DNA of 64,000 bases from Typhlomys cinereus (Eukaryota; Chordata; Mammalia; Rodentia; Platacanthomyidae), in NCBI GenBank assembly GCA_023101885.1, contig JALPQD010000044.1:6167565-6231564 (forward strand), read 5' to 3'. The notes below the pieces were generated by a model. That model was given only the letters and a program-made list of their open reading frames with translations, was not told the DNA's origin and ran no database searches. The stretch's first letter is position 1. Each line of letters begins with the position of its first letter. Below, one piece after another: positions 13,034 to 29,725 of this stretch. The position numbers were made by a program, and so were the translations under genes.

Positions 13034-13598
13034 AAAATGTTAGAACGCATCATTTCTTTAACTTTTGTGTTACTTGGACTTTCAAGGTTCTCTTTTGAAA
13101 AAATAGTGAATCCCTGAATCTTCATGTTTAATTTATTCTGTCTGAATAAACCCATGTGTCAACATCGATCAAATCTATTTCTTTTTAAAAAATAAGGAAG
13201 CATAAATGAATATAAATGATGATTTCAGATTCAGACAACATAAAGCAAGCCTTAAGAGCTTTTAGCAGTTCACTGCATGCTTGTTTGCTGTCTGTCTTTA
13301 GCTGACTTCATAACATAGGAAAGACTGTTTTAAAACCATCTGTGTGTCCAGACAAACACGTTGCTCTTGTAATGGTACCAGCATAGCAAGTGACTCATCA
13401 TTTAAGATTTTGACACACAAGTGATCTTTGAAATTTTATTTAGGTTTCTCCTACTAAAAGATTAAAATGATTCCATAGAATCATTTTCTTTGTATAAATG
13501 TTTACTATATTATGGAGTTGAAGGTTTAGGAGCATTAAGTTGTAACTGAAATGTTCATAAAGAACCTTGATGTTTTCCTTTACTTACTGTTTGTCTAC

Positions 13599-13715
13599 TG
13601 ATATGAATGAAGTCTACCATCTTCTCCATAATATGTTGAAAGACACTGCTTCTGAAAGTTACTTACTATCCATTCTGCAACATTTTTTGCTTATCAGGAA
13701 TGATTATTATATCAG
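13599..13715 (+). CDS. DIAPH2: DIAPH2 exon c (dimerisation domain)
   Basis: This is a 117-nt exon: one base completing Asp, then DMNEVYHLLHNMLKDTASES and YLLSILQHFLLIRNDYYI, then AG of an Arg codon. It follows the AC end of the U12-type intron and ends in a normal donor, GTAAGA at 13716. The segment corresponds to the all-helical dimerisation region between DID and coiled coil in Diaphanous formins. Differences from human as I recall it include LLH for LLY and ASESYLLS for AAENYFLS. Confidence 0.95.
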
Positions 13716-17544
<3,829 letters not shown>

Positions 17545-17609
17545 ATTCTTGTGTGAACAAGGCAAAGGTTGAAGAAAGTGAACAAAAAGCAATCGAATTT
17601 TCAAAAAAG
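17545..17609 (+). CDS. DIAPH2: DIAPH2 exon e (coiled coil)
   Basis: This 65-nt exon completes Asp, then encodes SCVNKAKVEESEQKAIEFSK and a final Lys, ending in phase 0 with donor GTAATA at 17610. It matches the helical, charged coiled-coil segment of human DIAPH2, with Ile for Ala in QKAIEF. Confidence 0.93.
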
Positions 17610-19059
17610 GTAATATTTATAAAATATTAGCCTTAATTTTTAAAATTAGCATTACTATGTGTGTTTTACTTTGGCTTTTTATATGAGACTTGATAGCCTC
17701 TGCTTTCAAGTTCGTAGTGTTTTATACTACTAGTATTCAAAAAGAATGTAATATCAATTTATTTCCTATTAAATTAAGGTAATCAGTATTCCCTTGTCAT
17801 CACCTTTAATTCATTAGTTAAGAAAAACAATAGCCATATTATATTTACTGGTGGATGAAAAATGAAATTAGATAAAGTGTGTGTAGTTACAATCATCTAA
17901 AACCATTCTGCCTTTGTTCTATAGTTGTCATTTATGCTTGGTAGCTCTTTGGAGAATTGTGAGGTGTTTAGTTTGTTTTTTAAGTGTAGCTTTTTAGGCT
18001 GGTGATGAAACTCAATTGGTTTGACTACTTCCTTTTGCTGTCCAACTCTCCACCTTCCGGGTTTTGTCTTCAGTCCCAAAATTCAAAAGGTAGCTATTCA
18101 AATTCATTTGCGTTAATAGCTATAAAATGTGTTTCATTCATTTTCTTCTACCTCTTTCCTTCGATTTCTTGAGATTTAGGAATTGCCATTTGTTAAGTGA
18201 TGTTAGTATTTCATGCGATTTTGTAGGAACTTTCCCTTTCCTTTTTTTCTCTGCTATGCTTCAAGTTAATGTCATTGCAATTCTATTTACTTTTGTAACT
18301 GTTTTTTTTTGTTTACTGAAACTATAATACTGTTATATAGCGCTCTATACTTATACAGAGCAATAATACTGTTAGTTTTTATCAAAATTCCCTACCTACT
18401 TTTTCACTTCCTCCCTTTTTCCTTCACTTCCCTCCATTCTAAGGAGGACTGAAGCACAAGACCCACATCTCTCCAGTTTTCAGCCTTCTGAGAGCAAGAT
18501 AAAGTGCTATCTCTTTTCTTTCTCTTCAAAGTTATGACTTACCTTTGCAGATTACATAATTACTTTTGTTATCTTCCTAGAAATTATAAAGCTACTTCAA
18601 GGCCTCTGAAGAAGCACCTTCTTTCAGTTATTAGAATAGAATTTAAGAGGTTGAGCTTAATCATAAAGTGTTTGGTGTATAGCTCTCATCTTTATTGTTG
18701 AATAAAAATTCATATTTCATTTAATAGACTTGTATATTTGTAATGTTCTTGTTTTAAGTCACATTTTAAATTTCCATTGAAAACCTTAAAACCTCCTTAA
18801 TTTATGGATGACATTGTGATTAGATAGAAGATCTTTGCAAATTGTGATGACTTATATTAGAAAAGTTTCTTTTGCTAACATGTATTTTGGAGAAAGGAAT
18901 GTTGAAATCATTTAAATTTTAGTGTCTGATTGAAAGCAGTATTCATTTCCAACATTTTAAAGGAAGCAGATATGAAGATAATAGTAGTTATCTATAAGCA
19001 TTCTTTTACTCTGGGACATGGAAGAGACAGTATAAAGTAGTTTTTAAAAAGTGTTAAAG

Positions 19060-19240
19060 TGAAAAGCAGTGGCTGTAGGATCCATTCTTAACTTTTACAC
19101 AAATTAGGTGTGGCTTTAAGCAAGTCACTTCACTGTCTTTGGATCTTGGTGTTTTAAAAATTAAAGGGAAAGTGGAAGATTGCTGTATTTAGAAGATCCC
19201 TTTCAGTTCCTACATTTCAGACTTCTATCATTCTTATTCT
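19060..19240 (+). repeat. Probable ancient MIR relic
   Basis: The words tggctttaagcaagtcactt and cactgtctttggatcttggt follow the MIR core pattern (ctttgggcaagtcacttaacctctctg...), followed by a tract like the 'tcatctgtaaaatg' part. It is old and diverged, with approximate edges. Confidence 0.5.
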
Positions 19241-19484
19241 ATATGTTTACAAATCAAATAAATTTAAAGTCAAAGAAGAAACACACTGTGCTTTTACGTA
19301 TAAACTACCCAAATGCTTATAAAAAGAGAAGTTTTTCACAATGTGTGTTTAGAGTTGACTTGTTTGAGAAGCACATTGGAGGAACAAAGTTTAGCAGAAG
19401 TGATATGAGAACAGCTGCAGAAAAAAATTACAGTGAGGTTAGATCATGTTAGATCATTGAAGGGCTACCATCTTATTATTTATG

Positions 19485-19610
19485 TATGTGACATATATAT
19501 GTTGCCCTGCAGGCCACGTTGACCTTGAACATGCAGTAATTCATCTCTCTCTGTCTCTGAATATTGGGATTATAGGCACATAGGACTATGCTGCATGACC
19601 TAGATCTCTA
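19485..19610 (-). repeat. Degenerate B1-like SINE
   Basis: The + strand resembles the reverse complement of a B1 element: gttgccctgcaggccacgtt, then a 'gacctt-gaac' block, then ctctctgtctctgaatattg and ggattataggcacatag. This matches the 'ctctgcctcccaagtgctgggattaaaggc' layout. It is diverged and lacks a clear A tail. Confidence 0.6.
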
Positions 19611-20771
19611 TCTTAATGAACAAGGAAAGCGAAGTCCTTGAAATATCTAGAGATCTTTCACCACATGCATCTGGATTGGGTTTTGGGAATTTGTAGATAT
19701 TAGAGGAGATGTAAACCAGTGTCTCTAGGACATTTTCCAGGGACTAACGTAGAGATGAATCAAAGCACAAATAAGTATTTCAGGGTTGAACTAATCACAG
19801 TGATACAACTCACCCATTTTATTTTTCTTTTTTGCCCTAAGCTATATTGATGTTGTATCATTTCCAAAAGTCAAATTTGCTATGATGATATATTTATTTA
19901 CTAGCAGTGGATGTATTGTTGAATTGTTGAGCAAACTGTAAAGACAGTTCTGGACAGTAAGATATGTCCCTTTTAGAAATGGGCGTAGCATTGTCAGAAT
20001 AATGCGTAGACATCTAAAATGACTTGAGGTGAAATTTACAATGAAAGGTAAATAAAATGTGCTTCAGCCACAGGATAGAATTTTCTTTGAATATGTAGTC
20101 TGGTTTGTATCTTCTTTGTGTTCTGATTGAAGAGCTAGAACAGATACAGGATATGGATGTTCACCTGCATGACAGTTGGTAGCTTAGCACCCCTCATTTT
20201 CATGTCTTATTATCCCCTCTTTTATGTTGTTGCAAGAGGATTTTTGTTAACCATCTGGTAGCGAGTGCTATTTCAATGTACAACATTCTCTTGTCAGATT
20301 TTGTGGACTCAGCTTTTTGGAGCTAGGCAACATTATGGTAGGCATTCTGAAAGTATAAACTCATTTCAAGATTGTATATAGTCGAGGTGTTATAGTTGCA
20401 TGCCAGCATATTTTTAGATTCTATTTATAATATATTAAGCTTAAAAGTATTATGAGAATCACCAATAAACATTCTCAACTTTAAAATTGAATTTCTTAAA
20501 ACAATAAAGATTTTCATTTTGCATGAAGTGAATCTTCTCAATTTACCTATTTTTCTTGCATTACGTTTTTTGAAAATGGAAATGAGTTTGCTTCAGTGCC
20601 ATATCCCTATGTGGATATTTTGTCAGAACAAATTATCAAGGATTATGATTTCCTGAGTGATCTATAAATTCAGCAAAGGAAAAAAATTCTACTGATTTGT
20701 TACATGATATTGTTTGAAGCTTTCTCAAATGTATATTATTAAATATATTTTCCTGATGGTCATCATTACAG

Positions 20772-20876
20772 TTCGATGAGGAATTCACAGCTCGTCAGGA
20801 AGCTCAAGCTGAGCTTCAGAAGAAGGATGAAAAAATCAAAGAACTTGAAACAGAAATCCAGCAGCTTCGAAGCCAG
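20772..20876 (+). CDS. DIAPH2: DIAPH2 exon f (coiled coil before FH1)
   Basis: This 105-nt, 35-codon exon encodes FDEEFTARQEAQAELQKKDE then KIKELETEIQQLRSQ, in phase 0 at both ends. Acceptor is tcattacag and donor GTAACA at 20877. It is an uninterrupted charged heptad-like helix. In DIAPH2, unlike the longer DIAPH1 coiled coil, FH1 begins immediately after this segment. Confidence 0.95.
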
Positions 20877-21599
20877 GTAACAAAATAAGAATTAGACTTT
20901 GTGTCACTTTGTGAGTCCTGTGATGTAGAGAATTACCATGTTTGACAGAAAGGAAAATGTCCCTGGAAGCAGGTTTTGTTTTGTTTTGTTTGTTTTTTCA
21001 GGTTCACATTTTAGTATAAGTACAGGTTTTATTTTTTTTTCTCTATACTATTATGTTTAGATAAAAAAAGTAAGGCTTAATTTTGGTCAAACTGCTCTGA
21101 ATACTTTTAACAGAATACATACTGTTTTAATAGAAACCATACTGGTTTTGCAGATAAAATTTTCATGATTTCAAAATTGTGTTTATAGTATTTGCTTTCA
21201 AAAAGAATATGTACATCCTCATTAATTTTAATTATTTGCAAAAGCTTCTTGAGTTTTCTTTTAATCTAGACTACCATCATTTCACAATTTATATACTTTC
21301 GCCTACATTCCCTAGGATTAAAAATTCCCATGTGTGTTTCAAAATCTTAATTAGGGCGCCTAACATTTAGAATGACTTTTATATACTCCTCAACATACTT
21401 TCCATCTTTAACGAATATTATAAAAGTGAACACGGTATCTTTTAAATTGTAAACACTAGTAAGTGTTGGTTGATTGACTCTGTTTATTTTCATTAATATA
21501 TTAAAATGATCACTTCAAAAGTCCCTAATAAACTGCAAAATATCCAATGGTAGCATTTTTCTGCCATATGTCTAACACTCCCTCATTCATTCAAATGAA

Positions 21600-22560
21600 A
21601 TCTTTTCTCTCCCAGTGTTATCCTGCTTCCCTTTTTACCCATGAGAGAACAGTTTCCTTTTATTTTTTCCTCCCGGAAGAGTGAGACTCTTTCTGCGGTC
21701 CTTGCCTTTTTTCCTCTGCTTTTTGTATCCTTGCACAAATATCCCATTCAGCATCCCTTGTTCACATATCACCTTGAGAAGGTGTCAAATCTTTTCAGTC
21801 TGTATTACATTTCCTTTTGTCCCCAGAGTCTAGTCCTTTGGTGTTGACATCAAACAGTATTGGTGATCTCTGTTCTTTCATTAAGCTACTTTACTCTCTA
21901 TCTTTATTTGTTTAAATTCTTGCCACTATTTCATTTTTAATCGTGAAGTTGGAGTTTTCTTTCCCTTTTCCTTCCCCTGCTCTGAGTGAATTATTTTATT
22001 TGAGTTGTCTGGCTTTTTTATCTCTTGCATAGAAACCCTTATCCATCACATCCCCTCTCATTATATCTTGTCTGGACTGTTACAATTGTTTGCTACTTTT
22101 TCTCCCTGCCTACAGTGTTTTCTTCTCAAATTCGTTCTTTTTTCATCAGCGAAAATTAATCTTCCTAAAACATTGTTCTGATTATTATTTGTCAAGGATT
22201 TAATATCTTCAATGGTTGCCTGTTGTAGTTAGGATTAAATCAAATCTACTTATGAGGAATTTGAAGGCATTCTGGCATGGACTGTTGTATATCCCCTTTG
22301 GAGACTATGCTCTTGACTGCTTTCCTAACTATAACCTCTGTTGCAGCTAAACCACCTCTCCTTCCATCAAATCTGTCACCTTTTTACACAAGTTACTTAT
22401 AGAAACCTTAATAGTTTTTTATAGGAAAAGTATTCGATTGCCATCAAATGTATCCACATTAAATTTTCCCTTAGAATTTTACAGCGTATTTTAAATAGTC
22501 TACATTTAAGAACCCTATTTAAGTCTTTCACTCACCTTTCCATGACTCATTTGTACACAG
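21600..22560 (+). repeat. Ancient LINE-2-like fragment
   Basis: The stretch around 22155-22290 (cttcctaaaacattgttctg, then 'atcttcaatggttgcctgttg', then 'aggattaaatcaaatct', then 'aaggcattctggcatgga') follows the widely scattered L2 3' pattern. In that pattern, text like 'tcagtggcttcccattgc...aggataaagtcca...aaggcc' appears. It is highly diverged, and only the central part is convincing. Confidence 0.5.
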
Positions 22561-24087
22561 AACCATTTATGTTGGAGCATTAGCATGTCTGAGAAATGAT
22601 TTTTCATTGCTGAATTTAATTGAGAAATATTGATATAACATCAGACAGCGCTGTCAACTTGACAGTTGAGAATTGAAACTTTAGGTACACCTTTGAAAAG
22701 TTGTTTAGTTCAGAAAAGTCCTCAGCAAGCCTGTGAGTGAGTACCTGATTGATATGGGAAGACATAGCCCATAGTGAGTTCGGCATAACATACTATGGGT
22801 ATATCTCAGTAATTTGGAAAGCGTTGGTTCAGTGTTTTGGCCTACTAGCAAATTAGAAAGTGCCTCCCTTTGTCAGCCCTTCCTGTGGTTTTCTGTGAAC
22901 ATTTCCTGCCCTTCCTACTGTTTGTATGCAAGCTCCTGCCATGATAAGGGTTTTTAACCCAGAAACTGTACCCCAAGGGCAAACCCCTTGTTTCTGTAAG
23001 TTTTTTTTAGCCCTTTTATAGACATTCATTAACGTGAAGATGAAACTGCCACAGTTGGTTTGGATATTCTCTTTCCCGTCATGTCTCAGACCCTGGAGTA
23101 TCAATTATTTAGCCTCAGTAGGCCTGAAACTTGCTATGTCCTCCAGTGTGAGATTTTAGGCCATATTGCCATGCCCAGGTAATCACATTTGTCTTTCCAT
23201 TTGCTCTATTTAAATCACTTTATTATACTGTAACCCAGTTTAATTTTTCTATTCCTAAGTGTCCATGAGATGGAGGATGTGGGTGGCATGATCTGAAATG
23301 GAAAGTATTTAAATGTGTAAAGTACATTAATAACTTAATTAAAATCCCGATTGCTGATTGGTTGTTTCAATGCTATTGGTCAGAGACAGGGCCATGAAGA
23401 TTCTAGGCTTTGACTCTATTACTCCTCCAGAACTCCAACTTGAAATCTTACTTTAGATTTCAGCATTTTCCTTTTGTCCAAATTTCAGGACATATAATAC
23501 AGATAAAAATTTGAATGATACTTAAAAATATGTCCATTTGCTATATCTTTTCATTTTAAAATTTGTTATATATTAGTGAAAGAATGAGGCCTTTCCAAGT
23601 ATTTAGAAAATTCATTCATGTGCAAAATTTATAAGGTAAATGGCTAGCTTCCTGAAATTTTTTTATTTCCTCAACAATTTCTTTAATCTTAGTCGAGATT
23701 AAAATCAGACTTTTGTAGATTGTCTCTTTTCAAAATAAAATGAAAATGAAAAGAATACTGCATATTTTAATCCTGTATAAGTCTTCCTAACCTGAGCAAG
23801 AGTTTTGTTCCATGAAGGGGTTGCCATTTATTCATTACAGAAAAATATGTATTGAATCATCTGAATATTCAAATCTTCATATACATTTTGTAATATTCAT
23901 AAATATAATTTATGTGGTAGATACTTCTGTAATAATGTTTATTCTGACTATTAAAATTCATTTTGTAAATAGAAAAGTGATTTAAATTGATTATTCTGAA
24001 AAATGCTTAAATTTATTTAATAATCCAAAGATACTTCAGAGTTTAACTGGGACAATTAAATAGTCCACATAGAAAATTTTCATTAAT

Positions 24088-24485
24088 GAACTATAGAAAC
24101 GATCCCTGAAAGTATAGTCTGTAACAAAGCCCCCCAAAGTCTAGCATGGATCACAGGCACTAGGATCCTTAGAAGCAAGGGATTAGCAGTCATAATAGTG
24201 TTCCCATACAAAAGGGGAGCACAAGAAAGGACTCTTGGCAATGTCACTGAGTCCTTACAACTCACTAGAGTGGAGGACTCAGAGAGAAGTTTGACATTCA
24301 CACTAAAGGATGCTCCAGGGAATGGGAGGGGGGAAGGGGAGGACACTGTAAGAAAGGGAGGAAGGGGGGTGAAAGGAAGGGGAAAATGGGGGGAGGGTGC
24401 AAGGGGGTCTGGGGAGGGATGTAGGGAGGGATGGGACCGGGGTATCTATTAAGCTTGTATGATTGGGAAAAAATAAGTATATGTA
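24088..24485 (+). mobile_element. 5'-truncated LINE-1 (3' UTR only) with target duplication
   Basis: The 398-bp insert consists of L1 3' UTR. It includes the block ttggcaatgtcactgagtcc, 'aaaggatgctccaggga', a long G-rich polypurine tract (about 24320-24430), and the terminal 'tctattaagcttgtatga' followed by an A-rich tail. A perfect 15-bp target duplication AAAATTTTCATTAAT flanks it (24073-24087 and 24486-24500). It is in the same orientation as DIAPH2, unlike the large L1 downstream. Several 80-100 codon frames here are products of the polypurine tract. Confidence 0.92.
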
Positions 24486-24639
24486 AAAATTTTCATTAAT
24501 ATAGCTAAAGGAAGTCCTCAACAAAAATATCATACAAATAAATTTCACTGGTCTAGAGGATGAGGGCAGAGAGGAGAGAGGGAGGGAGAAATAGCAGGGA
24601 AAGGGGAAGTAGGACAATAGAGTGGGAGAAAGATATCTA

Positions 24640-24800
24640 ACGAGTGTGAGAGCAGATAAACATAATCATGCCATAGCAGTGTGGAGTCAGAGGAAAACTT
24701 TTGGAAGTCAGTTGTCTCCTCTCATCATTTGGACTCCTAGAATGGAGGGAAGGTGATCAGGTTTATGCATAGGTACCCTACTGCTGAGCTTTCTCACTGG
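24640..24800. repeat. B4-like SINE relic
   Basis: The text 'gtggagtcagaggaaaactt', 'ttggaagtcagttgtctcct', 'ggtaccctactgctgagctt' and 'ctcactggtcctg' parallels the B4 pattern 'ggaggtcagaggacaactt...gtcggttctctcc...tgctgagccatctc'. The copy at 27850-28035 shares the same wording. It is diverged. Confidence 0.6.
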
Positions 24801-25752
24801 TCCTGAAAGTTGTATTTTATTTACAAAAGAATTTTCTTCATTGATGCTGGTTTCTTAGAAAGGTTTTCTTATGCATTTTGGAAAGTGAAGCATTGTGATC
24901 AATAGTAGATAAAAAATTGTCTTGTTACCATTAGTGCATGAGCTTGAAATTATTTTCTGCTCGTGAACATTTTTGTGGGAGTCAGTTATTCTTGATACTT
25001 TTATATATAGGTGAAGCCTGTAATAGTAGAAAGAGAACTCTGAGTGGGCTGTTTGAAGAGCCCTATTCAAATTTCAATCCTACTTGTATCTTCCACTGTG
25101 CTACATTTCATTAGATATTTAACTATTTTTACAGTGATAAGAATCCAACTTACTTCCTCACTAGCCCTTGATCAGTTGAGGTATATTTCTGAATGCCCAT
25201 TTATCACATTTACATTTACAATTTCCTCATCTGTTAGCATAAAGAGATGAGGATGACATCAAGGTGCCCTATCTACATTACAAGGTTATAATAAGGACAA
25301 AAAGAAATGATAGATGTACCCTGTTGATATGCATATATTATCATGCAAATGGATGCTATTTAGTATTAATTATTGGCGTTAGAAGACAGCTAAGTCACTG
25401 GTGCTATGAAACATTCTGTGGAAGACTAATTGTCCCTCAAGGGATTTGAATCCGTGACCTTGTATTAATTATTTCGTACTGGAATCAACTATATTATGCC
25501 TTCTTTTGAGGTGTATATAATGAAAGGAATTTTTTTCATTATTTTACAGGAATATTTCACAGAATCTTTGACAATGTCAACTTCCCTTGCATTAATGCAC
25601 TAACATCTTTGATAGTTTAGTGTTTTGGAAAGTCTATGTCAGTCATCTACATGTTCAGTTATAGTGTATGATTTGAAAAGTTAAAACAGGCACACAATCT
25701 TAAACCACATATGTCTACTCATGTTTATGTTTTCTGCTATATTTTAAAGTAA

Positions 25753-27304
<1,552 letters not shown>

Positions 27305-27849
27305 TAGATTGCTATTTCTGATAGTGGAATTAATTGCTCTGCTAAAAGAATGTGTATATATACGGATTTCCCATGCTGGATGGAGTCAAACATAAATGGA
27401 TTAACTTATTTCCCATAATTTAGATTATTTAGATTGTAGAGAAGGAAAGCTCTTACTTTTTTGCATAAGTATTCTCATTCATCTGAAAGTGTAGGTTTTA
27501 TTTTTCTTTCATATATGTTATCTCATGAAATCGAAATTTTTCTTAATAATAGCAGGTGAATCTCTTCACTAGGTAAAGTAAATAATGTTAGAGAATATTT
27601 ATATCTCAGATTTTATTGAAATTAAAAATTGTGTGTTATGGCTTGAATATTCTATTTTATTCATTGCATATTATCTACCAACCTGGTTTTCCATGAAATC
27701 TCATGGTTTTTATCAGTACATAGAAATAGAAGTATAAAAATCTGGTCCTATATAAAGTTTATGAAGTTTGTGTTTTGACTTCATTATTATCTTGGTTACT
27801 TTTCCTGTTGCTATGGCAGAATATCTGATTTCAATCTATCAAGTCAAGG

Positions 27850-28035
27850 AAGGAAAGAGGTAGAAGGAGAGACAAATAGAGGGGGCATATGTGTGACCTT
27901 TCATGCAGATGGAAGTCAGAGGACTTTTGGAAGTCAGTTCTTTCTTTTTACCATGTAGAATCTGAGGATTAAAATTCCTGTTTCTTAGGGTTTTGGGTAG
28001 GTATCTTCCTGCTGAGTTACTTGCTAGTCCTTTCT
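27850..28035. repeat. B4-like SINE
   Basis: Contains 'gtgtgacctttcatgcagat', 'ggaagtcagaggacttttgg', 'aagtcagttctttctttttac', 'catgtagaatctgaggatta', and 'cctgctgagttacttgctag' near the end. This is the B4 arrangement of 'ggaggtcagaggac...gtcggttctctcc...accatgtgggtcccaggga...tgctgagccatctc'. Edges are approximate. Confidence 0.65.
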
Positions 28036-28308
28036 TTTTCTTATTTGTCTTCACATTTAAGGGTTTTCCAGTGACTTCAGAGATTACTATCTATTTTGAA
28101 CCTTTTATATCTCAAAATATTCATGTATATGTGAAAGTTTTAGATTATGTTTCCCTCCAAATGAAGGATAACTTATATTAAAAAGAAAATTGTAGTTTTA
28201 TTCAATCCCATACTTGATTCCTTCTGTAGACAACAGGTAGAAATTCCTGTATCTTTAGAAAGGGATGAACTGTAGTTAAAACAAAGGCACATTAAAGGGA
28301 GGGAGTAG

Positions 28309-28519
28309 CTGGGTCCTTGCACCTCATGGGAGAGGAGGACCCAGAGGAGAGATTGGCATGCACATTAAAGGATGCTCCGGGGACTGGGGAGAGGAGGCAC
28401 TGGGGGACGGGGAGGGACAGGAGAGGAGAGGGGAGGGGGGAGCAGGAGGGTCGGGGGTGACGTGGAGGGAGGGAGAGGACCGGTGTACCTGTTAAGTTTG
28501 TATGAGCTTCCGCTCATAC

Positions 28520-28550
<31 letters not shown>

Positions 28551-28562
28551 GAAATGTTAATA
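28309..28562 (+). mobile_element. 5'-truncated LINE-1 3' end with fold-back and (AAT)n tail
   Basis: L1 3' UTR in + orientation: 'gtccttgcacctcatgggag', 'acattaaaggatgctccggg', a G-rich polypurine tract (28380-28480) and 'tgttaagtttgtatgagc'. Here the usual terminal sequence is followed by its own reverse complement (28500-28519) and then (AAT)n at 28520-28548. Near-identical flanks AAAGGGAGGGAGTAG (28294-28308) and AAAGGGGAGGGAGTAG (about 28563-28578) are the target duplication, differing by one G. Confidence 0.88.
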
Positions 28563-28999
28563 AAAGGGGAGGGAGTAGGCAGAGAAAAGGGAGGGAAGGG
28601 TTTGGGGTTGTAGCTCAAACTCCATTATATATTTATGTTTGAAAATATCTTTATTAAAGTTAGTAATATATGTAATGAATACATGACATTTTTGAAACAC
28701 AGGCCCAATGAAACTGCTGTATTAAACTATCTTCAGTCTATATGTATACAGTGTCCTTTGAACATGAGTGAATTTTCTTGTTTAGACGGGTCCCATCATG
28801 AAGATACCTCATTATATCTTTGCAAGTATTCTATAATTCATAAGCAAAATCTGAAGGCTTGGGTACTAATTCTCATATTAAGCCTTTTGGATAATGCATT
28901 TTCAACTTTTATTTCTCTGCAACTTTTGCAATTATTTCAAGTGAAAACTATAAATCTTTATTGCTATAAGTTTTACTCAGTGTGAGATGGTGAGAAATG

Positions 29000-29105
29000 A
29001 TCTTACTCCCTAGTCCAGACTACCCTGATACTTTGCAGTCTAGATTGGCCTCAAATTTGTAGCAATGTTTAAGTTGATGGGATTTTAGGCATGAAACAAT
29101 ATACC
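29000..29105 (-). repeat. Degenerate B1-like SINE
   Basis: The + strand reads 'ctagtccagactaccctgat', 'gattggcctcaaatttgtag' and 'gttgatgggattttaggcat'. This parallels the reverse complement of B1 ('...ccaggctggcctcgaactc...gctgggattaaaggcatg'). It is strongly diverged. Confidence 0.5.
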
Positions 29106-29608
29106 TTACTGCCTTTTACAATTTAAGTGAGATTGAATATTATTTTCTTCTGATTGTGGACAGTTTGTAACTACGTTTCTGTGATATTTCACCCTCTGAT
29201 TCTTTGTATATTTTCCATTTAATAGTTATTTTTTTTCCTTGCTGACTTATTTGTATTGAATCCTTTCAAAAACTGATTTTGTAAAATTTTAGGATCAGCC
29301 TAGCCCATGCAAATTATCAAGTAAGCATAGATTCTATGTTTTAAAAGTGAGAAAAAGGAGGCTGGAGAGAGTGAGGGAAGTGTAAGGGATTATATACTTT
29401 TATGAAATTTACAAGAAAAACTTACCAAAAATCACATTAGAGTTTCTAAAGATAGCGCAGATTGTGATTTAATTGAAAAAGGCAGGAGAAATACAATAAC
29501 CCTTACGTGCATCCCATTGGTAATATATGTAACTTCAGTGACTTATTTTTCTTATCCAAAAGGTAAATAGATTTTACGTAGGCATTGCATGACAATGAAT
29601 AAGACTGT

Positions 29609-29618
29609 ACACACACAG

Positions 29619-29672
<54 letters not shown>

Positions 29673-29725
29673 AGAGAGAAAGAGAAAGAGAGAGACAGAG
29701 AAAGAGAGAGAGAAACAGAGAGAGT
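29609..29725 (+). repeat. Compound (CA)n(GA)n microsatellite
   Basis: About 28 CA units (to 29669) run directly into GA-rich repeats with AAAG and ACAG interruptions (to about 29725). The antisense frames rich in Cys-Val and Leu-Ser are translations of the repeat. Confidence 0.95.

Larger units (their letters stand above)
11740..13598 (+). other. DIAPH2: DIAPH2 U12-type AT-AC intron (1,859 bp)
   Basis: The 5' end is ATATCCTTTT at 11740-11749 and the 3' end is ...tctAC at 13597-13598. The branch-point element TTTTCCTTTACTTAC starts at 13573, with its first candidate branch A (13582) 16 nt before the AC. These are the three signals of a minor-spliceosome intron. No AG lies in the last 20 nt or so that would restore the frame as a U2-type intron. 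The intron also holds a 5'-truncated SINE with a (CA)n tail at 12803-13033. The rest is AT-rich intron. Confidence 0.93.
17610..20771 (+). other. DIAPH2: DIAPH2 intron (3,162 bp, GT-AG)
   Basis: Donor GTAATA and acceptor tcattacag. It contains a probable MIR relic near 19060-19240 and a degenerate B1-like block at about 19485-19610. The 60-90 codon frames inside it show no family resemblance. Confidence 0.82.

Noticed and set aside
12788..13098. His-Thr and Cys-Val repeat proteins
   Set aside because: They are translations of the (CA)n microsatellite in the SINE tail. The same applies at 2011-2217, 29503-29793, 40287-40605 and 52281-52641.
28635..28985. 116-codon open frame
   Set aside because: AT-rich, with no recognisable domain, splice signals or codon pattern. 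Of a length expected by chance in such sequence.
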